This document shows, one piece after another, positions 57,516 to 64,000 of a stretch of 64,000 nt of DNA. This stretch comes from Spizellomyces punctatus DAOM BR117 (taxonomy: Eukaryota > Chytridiomycota > Chytridiomycetes > Spizellomycetales > Spizellomycetaceae). The stretch spans positions 1,061,041 through 1,125,040 of the forward strand of contig NW_015971544.1 in assembly GCF_000182565.1 (NCBI RefSeq), written 5' to 3'. The translations under genes and the position numbers were made by a program. The stretch's first letter is position 1, and every line of letters starts with the position of its first letter. The notes beneath the pieces are model-generated. The model ran no database searches. It was not told where the DNA came from and saw only the letters and a program-made list of their open reading frames with translations.

Positions 57516-59366
57516 TCACTGCTCCGCGTCAAACGCTGGCAACGCATTCGGTGTACCCCGCACCATGCCCACAAACCCGTAAATATCCGGGCTGCTCATG
57601 CTCCTCCGCATCCAGCTGTTGCTCCGTTTGTGTCCGGGCATGGGATTTGGGGCTGGTGAAGAGATATCCGCCGCAGGAGGTAGAGACGCCATGTCCAGAA
57701 TGGATGCGGGATGCTGCGAAAAGGTGCTGTATCCATTGAACAGTTCATCTTCGGTGATGGTCGTCAATTGGAGTTGTTCGAGCGAGTTTGTGGTAGAATT
57801 GAGGAGCTCATGGTCCAGGTTGAGCGGAGTAGAAAGAGTCAATTGGGTTTGCTGCTGGGTCTCCCATGTTGGGTGAGAGTAGGACGGGTTGGACAGCATG
57901 TCGGCCGGTGCGTCGGTAGACGTTACATACTCATCCATATGGAGCGGCTGGCAAAGAGTCGGAGCAGATTGGTTCGGATCGCTTTGAGCTTGTCCGTTAA
58001 AGTACTCGTTGGAATCACCAGGGAGAACAGACTGGATCAACGGCGGTGATTGTTGTTGCTGTTGTTGGATGTGGAGGAGATGAAGGTCCAAAGCGCCAGG
58101 GTTTACGGCATCTTGCATGATGGTGCCCTCATGAATGTCTGATAGAGGAGATCCTGGAATTCTTCCTTCGCCATTTGGGTATATGACGCGACCGGAAGGT
58201 ACCTGCTCAAACACAGAGTGTCTTCTGCTCACCATCCGCGAAGGAAAGTACGGATGATGTGCATGCTTGACAGACGGACTCGATGTTCGAGGGGCGGCAA
58301 AGTAGGTTGTTTGCAGAGCCGGGGACGCATTTGGAGTTCGTAGTAAACTGGGACGGCGGGTAAAGGATGGAGAGGGCGGATTGGAAAACGTGGGACTGGG
58401 CGGTATGGGAGGAACGTCCGTGATGCAGTCACCGCAGTCGATCGAGTTGTGGCGTGACATCATGTGCGGGAGCGGTAGCGACACATGAGAGGAAGCTGGC
58501 GACGGATATCCCGGAGTCGCGGTGTCGGGATGATGAATATTTGGTAGGGAATTGTGTCGGGCAAGGTTGGGATTAGCAGCCACGTTTTGCGGGCCAAGGT
58601 ATCCGTTGTTGCTCGTCGTACGGAGCCGTTGCACTGACCGCGGCGCCTTTGTGCTGAGTGGGCTGCTAGCAACGATCGCAGCCTGCGAAGCCGGATCGTC
58701 GGATTCATCGTGCAGAGGGGCGTCGTTTGTTGGCGCCAGTTCCATTTTGACGGAAGCATCATCCGCGCTGTTCAAGACAGCAGAGGATAGAGGCGGGCTC
58801 TGCAAGAATGCAGTGCGTTCAAGCAAGCCAGCGGCCGAACCTCGCTTTTGGTCCAACTTCATCTTTGCACGACGATTCTGAAACCAAACCTGGACAGCCC
58901 TGCTTGTCATTCCAAGCTTTTCTGCAAGGGCCGTACGCACAGCGGCGCTTGGCATGGGATCCTGAGCAAACGCCTGTTGCAAAACGTTGAGCTGAGTCGT
59001 TGATGTCCGCACTCGTTTCTTTTTGGGCATTGTCTCTTCCCTAATGATTTGCTCTTTGACAGACTCGACAGTTGCATTAATGAAGCGCATGCCGCCGCCT
59101 TCTTCAGCACCAGACTCGGGTGACGTGCTCTGAGGACGAACGATGCCTTCACGCCCATCCATATAGTATGCTACGCCATGGAGGGCCGGGTCCATTCCAT
59201 ACTCTGTCACCGCCGATAGAGGTGAGAGGAGATTGGGCGAGAGGGGCGATTGCACTGGCGAGTAAGCAACAGGAGCACTCATGGGACCTGGCCCTTGGTT
59301 GACATTGTATGCAGGCAGGGCCAGGGTCATGGCGGGCCTATGGCGGCGCTCGTGGAGGTAGGCCAT
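57516..59366 (-). CDS. Homeodomain transcription factor
   Basis: Intronless, 616 aa from the ATG at 59366; the longer open frame begins at a TTG. The homeodomain lies around residues 114-173: KKRVRTSTTQLNVLQQAFAQ, a loop-helix II, and recognition helix AVQVWFQNRRAKMKL with the invariant W, F, N and R. It is a typical 60-residue homeodomain, not TALE. A basic PKKKRVR at its N-terminal arm doubles as a nuclear localisation signal. The remaining two thirds is low-complexity and rich in Ser and Pro, with a short glutamine run (QQQQQQ, about residue 440), likely transactivation regions. Fungal relatives control morphogenesis or differentiation; the target here is unknown. About 2 kb of non-coding DNA separates it from the next gene. 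Confidence 0.92.
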   Translation of the reverse strand: MAYLHERRHRPAMTLALPAYNVNQGPGPMSAPVAYSPVQSPLSPNLLSPLSAVTEYGMDPALHGVAYYMDGREGIVRPQSTSPESGAEEGGGMRFINATVESVKEQIIREETMPKKKRVRTSTTQLNVLQQAFAQDPMPSAAVRTALAEKLGMTSRAVQVWFQNRRAKMKLDQKRGSAAGLLERTAFLQSPPLSSAVLNSADDASVKMELAPTNDAPLHDESDDPASQAAIVASSPLSTKAPRSVQRLRTTSNNGYLGPQNVAANPNLARHNSLPNIHHPDTATPGYPSPASSHVSLPLPHMMSRHNSIDCGDCITDVPPIPPSPTFSNPPSPSFTRRPSLLRTPNASPALQTTYFAAPRTSSPSVKHAHHPYFPSRMVSRRHSVFEQVPSGRVIYPNGEGRIPGSPLSDIHEGTIMQDAVNPGALDLHLLHIQQQQQQSPPLIQSVLPGDSNEYFNGQAQSDPNQSAPTLCQPLHMDEYVTSTDAPADMLSNPSYSHPTWETQQQTQLTLSTPLNLDHELLNSTTNSLEQLQLTTITEDELFNGYSTFSQHPASILDMASLPPAADISSPAPNPMPGHKRSNSWMRRSMSSPDIYGFVGMVRGTPNALPAFDAEQ

Positions 59367-61397
59367 GGTTTTTGTGTGTATCAATAATCCACCACTACGG
59401 GAAATGAAAGCAGCCTAGGGACCGTTGATAATGCAAAGAGAAATGTTGCGTTTTGCGTGCGTGTAGCGTGTGTGTGTGTGTGTGCGTGCGTACACAATGC
59501 GTGCTTTTCCTGGAGGCGTTCCTTGATGCGTGAAGAAAACAAAAAAACCCAATCTCGAAAAAGGGGAGCCCAGCAGTGCAAAACGGCGGGAGGGGACGGC
59601 AAGCGGCGGCAGCGTGTGTGAGTGTGCAAAAGCGACCAGCGCTAAAAAAAATTGAACAAGCCGTGAACAAGACTAGGATGAAAAGGACGATGCGTGCGGG
59701 GGTTGATGCTGTGACGACGACAAACGACAAACGACGAACGACGACGACAAGAAAACGAGGGGGAAGGAGGCAGAAAGCTGTTCTAAAATAAAAAACAGGC
59801 GGAAACGACGACGAAAAAGACGCAAGGCGAGCCGTGGCTAAAGGTTGCACTTTACATTGCATTCCATTCCATTGTGTGATTCGAGTCATAGTACTGCAAG
59901 TGTAGAATGGTGTGAATGCATGAGTACCATTAGAATGCAATAGAATGCAATGTGATGAAACCTCTGCAGCCAAAATCTACAACAAAAGAGCCAAATTTGA
60001 ATGTCCATCAAATCACAAGACGAGACAAAAAAAAGTTGGAAATCTGTTCAACTTGCCGTTTGCGTTAAAATGTTTTTTTTTCACTTTTGGACAGAGCTTT
60101 GGGGGTAAGATATGAGCATTTGGGATATTTGAGATATGCGAATATAATGCATGGAATGGATATGCGAATGGAATTAATGTTGATGTGTCGTATGGCTGCC
60201 ATATGGGCTGCCATATGGATGTCGTATTGCGTATTATATGGATTAATGTTATTCTTCTTGGTGATGGTCTCATCCGCATCAAAGGGCGGTTGTAATTGGT
60301 TGGATAGACTGTTTGTAGTCGTTTCTGAATCTGTCGATACGTTCAACCCATTTTGACCACTCGCTCCGTCTCTCTGCATCCTCTCCAATGGCATTACTCG
60401 CTATTGCATGCACCATTTGCAATGCATCATGTCTTTTATCGCATATTTCATCCATATTTTTTTGCATCCAAAATATCCCTTTTTATTATTCCCTCCTTGT
60501 TTTTGCCGTGTGGATGAGCGGCGCGGCAAGGCTTGTCGCTGAGGAGGTTTTGGGCGCACAAAACGGAACTTTTCCCTCCCCCCAGCCGGGCCACAGGCGG
60601 GGCCACAGGCTGCCACGTGTTTATCAATACTCACGTGGATCTGCTTACGCAAAAGCGGAGGTTTGGTTCTTTTGAACAAGGCTCCGCAGATATCCCGCGG
60701 GACAGGTTTTTAACAAGGTTAACACTCGTCAAAGGCATCCTTTGTTCCTTGGAAATCTTTTGTTGAGAACGGTTTGGGACGAGGTCCAACGTTCAATTGG
60801 CTGCACCTTTCCAGAAATGAAAAGTCATCCTTTTTTTCCTTGCTCATCCGCAGAGGAAAAATAAACAAAAACATACATGACAACAAAATGTCACCTAGAA
60901 TAGATGTCCGATCATCATAAAATCCAATGGCTCAATTCCAAGAATAGAAACATCGAGTCATCAACTACCAACACGATCCATCTGTCGCGACTATAAATAC
61001 GCGCAACAACGCGTTCATAATAAACAATAGCGATCGCTTAGAAGGGGGCTTTCCAGATGGCACATCCAATCGCCTTTCTTCGTTTACCCAAACAATGAGC
61101 GTCCAGACAAACATCCTATTGGTCAGAATGGTTAGAAACGCAACGAAACCCGCAAGCAGACGAGGCCCAACAATGCGACGAAAATAACAACAATTATGTT
61201 TTTGCCACTCTTGTTTTTCTGCTTGGCCCCTCCCATGACAATAGACCTATATAAGCTCTTGGCCCACCATCCCTGTCCCTCTTTTGGTTTCGCGCTCGTG
61301 TTGTTTCGTAAGTTTTACGGGGAATAACCTTCTATAGAGAGAGAGAGAGAGAAAGCCCAATACCCCATACCATACCGGGCTGTTCTTTAACGCAAAA
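59367..61397. promoter_or_regulatory. Long divergent regulatory interval (homeobox gene / vWA-domain gene)
   Basis: 2.0 kb without a supported gene, the largest divergent spacer here. It holds a (GT)n tract at 59467..59490, ACGAC-type repeats near 59715..59760, a doubled GCTGCCATATGG at about 60196..60219, a doubled GGGCCACAGGC near 60588..60611, a TATAAA at 60992..60997, a TATATAA at 61248..61254 and a GA tract at 61336..61352. The last two sit in the proximal promoter of the plus-strand gene. Confidence 0.5.
61336..61352 (+). repeat. GA dinucleotide tract in the 5' leader
   Basis: About eight AG units, 46 bp before the ATG of the vWA-domain gene and ~80 bp after the TATATAA. It is likely part of the core promoter or 5' UTR. 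Confidence 0.7.
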
Positions 61398-64000
61398 ATG
61401 CCGTCCTTCCGCACTGGCTGGGGGTTGGCCCTCACCGCCCTCCTAGCCCTTCAAACAGTAACAACCACAGTCAATGCCGCTAGTACTACTTCCACCAAGG
61501 CTGCCGCCACGACCACTGCCGCCGCCTCTGGCTGTACCACCCGTGAGGTGCAGCGATATACCTCGACCGACTTTCTCTTTTTGATCGATGCTAGTGGTTC
61601 CATGTGTCCCTACATTGACCAAATCACGGGTCGCATGCAAAGCTTTGTGACTGCTCTTAAAAACAAAAACGTTACCGACGCACGGTTTGCCGTTGCAGCT
61701 TTTGGTGATCAGCCTATCCTGTTGCAACCTTTTACGGTATGTTATCTAGTCTGATGTTTTTGAGAATACGCTGCATCAAATTGCTCACTCTTCTTGTTTT
61801 CAACTGACAGTCTGATACCGCCGCAACAACAGCCACGCTGGGCAACATTGGTTGTAAGCGTGGTGGTCAGGAAGCCAGTTTCGAAGCGTTGCGTATGGCG
61901 TTTGCTGGCAACGATGGTGCAGACTTTTTGTCGGGATGTGCATCCGGTACAACATGCAAACTGACCTGGCGATCCGGCGTGACCAAATCCGTCATCATGG
62001 CTACGGACGAAGACAGTGACCTTCCGACTCTGGCCAAATACCGGATGACGGGCCAGTCAAGCTCCAACTCGCTTTGTGCTAACGGATACTGGTGGTACAT
62101 GTGCGGTGCTCAATTTGAGCCCAACTTTAGTCCCAAGAGTTTCTGGACTCGGTACAGTCAGTACTACCGTACATCGAACGCTTCAATCACCATGGAAGAC
62201 ACATACCAGGCTGAAATTGATGCAACTGCCGACCTCCTTCTCGCGAACCAGGTCCAGCTGAACGTGCTGATAAAGTCTGATGCCAACGCCAACACTCAGG
62301 GATCCATGTCCAGCTACGACAGCAACAGCTTGTACTACACCGAGAACAACAAAAAGGACTTTGACCCCCTTCACACCCACACGACCATCATGCAATTCGG
62401 TCACCCCGACCTGAACATTCAAAACAAAACTACTTTCCAAAACTTTGACCAACAAGCTACCTACGCTTCCCTCGTTGCAAACGGAATGCGCCAGACGCTT
62501 CAGGCTCAGATTTTGGAAGGGAACGGTATGATGCGATTGTACAAGCTCCAAGATATCATTGACCCTATCTTGGGGAACAAGGTTACGGACAGTTTCTTCC
62601 AGGCTACAGTAGACATGGTTCAATATTGTCCTCCTGTTGTGTCGGTCATTCCTAGTACTACTTCCAGTGTCAGCACGTCGACTTCAGTTGTCCCTGTGGC
62701 TACCACCACGACCACGAAGGTGCCTACAACTACCACTACGACAACGACCACAAAGGTGCCCACTACTACCACGACAACGACCACAGTTGCTACCACTACT
62801 ACTACTACGACCAAGGTTCCTACCACGACCACTACTACGACAACGGTCCCAACGACTACTACGACAACCAAGGTTCCTACCACGACCACTACTACGACAA
62901 CGGTCCCAACGACTACTACGACAACCAAGGTTCCTACCACGACCACTACTACGACAACGGTCCCAACGACTACTACGACAACCAAGGTTCCTACCACGAC
63001 CACTACTACGACAACGGTCCCAACGACTACTACGACAACCAAGGTTCCTACCACGACCACTACTACGACAACGGTCCCAACGACTACTACGACAACCAAG
63101 GTTCCTACCACGACCACTACCACAACAACGGTTCCTACCACAACAACGACTACTACTACAACAACGGTTCCTACCATGACAACCACCACTACAACAACGG
63201 TTCCCACAACAACTACAACGACGACCACAGTAGAAACCACTACAACGGTGCCCACAACAACAACTACTACTACCACTACAGTAGAGCCCACCACAACTGT
63301 TGAGACCACCACAACGACTCTGGAGACAACAACAACCACAACAACCGTTCCAGAAACGACAACCACAACCACAACAGTTGAGGAAACGACCACTACGACC
63401 ACTGTGGAGGAGACTACCACTACTACTACTACCGTTGAGCCCACTACAACCGTCGAGGAAACTACCACGACTACTACTGTTGAGCCCACTACCACTGTTG
63501 AAGAGACTACCACTACTACAACAGTTGAGGAGACCACTACTACAGTTGAACCTACCACGACCGTTGAGGAGACCACTACTACCACTACAGTTGAACCCAC
63601 CACAACCGTTGAAGAGACCACCACAACAACCACTGTGGAGGAGACAACTACTACTACCGTTGAGCCAACCACAACCGTAGCTGAGACCACAACTGTTGAA
63701 CCTACAACGACTGTCGAAGAGACCACCACTACCACAGTTGAGCCAACAACAACCGTGGAGGATACTACCACTACTGTCGAGGAGACCACGACGAAACGGT
63801 TGAACCTACTACAACTGTCGAGGAGACACTACCACATCGTTGAACCTACACCACTGAGAAGAGACCACTACTACAACGTTGAGGAGACACTACACAGTGT
63901 GAACCTACTACAACCGTTGAGGAGACGCTACACGACTGTTGAACCTACGACATCGTCGAATAGACTACCACACTACGTGCGAGGCTGACAACACTGTCGA
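61398..64000 (+). CDS. Secreted von Willebrand A-domain protein with long Thr-rich repeat tail (runs off window)
   Basis: Two exons seen: 61398..61736 and 61811 onward. The N-terminus is a signal peptide (GLALTALLALQTVTTTVNA). The vWA domain starts at about residue 58 with FLFLIDASGSM, a complete DxSxS metal-ion site, and includes RFAVAAFGDQP and KSVIMATDEDSD (second metal loops); it ends near YCPPVVSV. The rest is almost only Thr with Val, Pro, Lys and Glu: first 19-residue KVPTTTTTTTTVPTTTTTT units, then PTTTVEETTTTTTVE units. This is a mucin-like, O-glycosylated stalk, the layout of an adhesin or cell-wall protein. After about 63790 the reading frame leaves the repeat because of base losses, and the nominal stop at 63986 is probably false. 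Confidence 0.85.
62813..63112 (+). repeat. 57-nt perfect tandem repeat, five full copies plus part of a sixth
   Basis: Copies begin at 62813, 62870, 62927, 62984 and 63041, with a sixth from 63098. They appear identical and encode KVPTTTTTTTTVPTTTTTT. Exact identity implies recent expansion or ongoing homogenisation. Confidence 0.88.
63330..63980 (+). repeat. Imperfect Thr/Val/Glu repeat
   Basis: Variable units built from GTTGAG/GTTGAA, CCNACNACN and runs of ACN codons, encoding PTTTVEETTTTTTVE-like blocks. Third positions vary freely while the amino acids are kept, which indicates selection on the protein. The last ~200 bases lose phase repeatedly. Confidence 0.8.

Noticed and set aside
62813-63112. 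Regular repeats resembling a CRISPR array
   Set aside because: Direct tandem coding repeats with no spacers, in a eukaryotic gene.
62637-63680. Arg/Leu/Pro-rich plus-strand ORFs in the repeat
   Set aside because: Alternative-frame shadows of the same Thr-rich repeat.
62620-63789. 389-aa minus-strand ORF made of valine
   Set aside because: It is the antisense shadow of the ACN threonine codons in the vWA protein's repeat; composition is pure artefact.

Overview
The window is nuclear DNA from a flagellated (zoosporic) fungus, most likely a chytrid; a Spizellomycetales-type chytrid is a reasonable guess but cannot be proved here. The evidence is a set of dense, short spliceosomal introns (mostly about 50-80 nt, GT-AG, with two GC-AG cases), fungal core genes (RPO41, PIM1, DPL1, GDE1, the monopolin subunit Csm1/Pcs1), and axoneme or cilium genes that non-flagellated fungi have lost (SPAG16/PF20, TPGS2, a CCDC92-type protein, a WDR87/97-like protein). 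All gene models were spliced by hand: exon joins were accepted when splice sites, codon phase and family similarity agreed. Exon coordinates may be off by a base or two where donors are weak.

From 1 to about 33 kb the window is a compact housekeeping region in which 16 consecutive genes alternate strand without exception: GDE1(+), CCDC92-like(-), PP2A catalytic subunit(+), SmD2(-), CINP-like(+), V-ATPase subunit c(-), SF3b10(+), sphingosine-phosphate lyase(-), mitochondrial Lon(+), TPGS2-like(-), SPAG16/PF20(+), TMCO4/DUF726 hydrolase(-), a small unknown(+), a WDR87/97-like protein(-), Csm1/Pcs1(+), and a histidine phosphatase(-). Each gene therefore shares a 5' spacer with one neighbour and a 3' spacer with the other. 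The closest head-to-head pair is TPGS2/SPAG16, both axonemal, with start codons 192 bp apart.

From 33.8 to 41.8 kb there are four minus-strand genes: mitochondrial RNA polymerase, a calmodulin-like EF-hand protein, and an unusual kinase with two WW domains at its far end, all after the histidine phosphatase. From 43.8 to 48 kb come a large-subunit catalase(+) and a Dma-type FHA-RING ubiquitin ligase(-), in tail-to-tail arrangement.

From 48 to 64 kb genes are sparse. The segment holds an intronless secreted/membrane orphan, a likely broken gene, a promoter-like region with a 23-nt repeat and a small orphan, one tRNA-Arg(ACG), a homeodomain transcription factor with about 2 kb of non-coding DNA upstream, and a von Willebrand A-domain surface protein with a long Thr-rich repeat tail. 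That tail runs to the end of the window, and its last ~200 bases carry several apparent single-base deletions, which look like poor consensus at a contig end.

Functionally the window combines mitochondrial maintenance (Lon, RPO41), lipid turnover (GDE1, DPL1), splicing (SmD2, SF3b10), cell-cycle control (PP2A, CINP, Csm1, Dma) and the zoospore flagellum. I found no CRISPR array, complete transposon, rRNA or operon.
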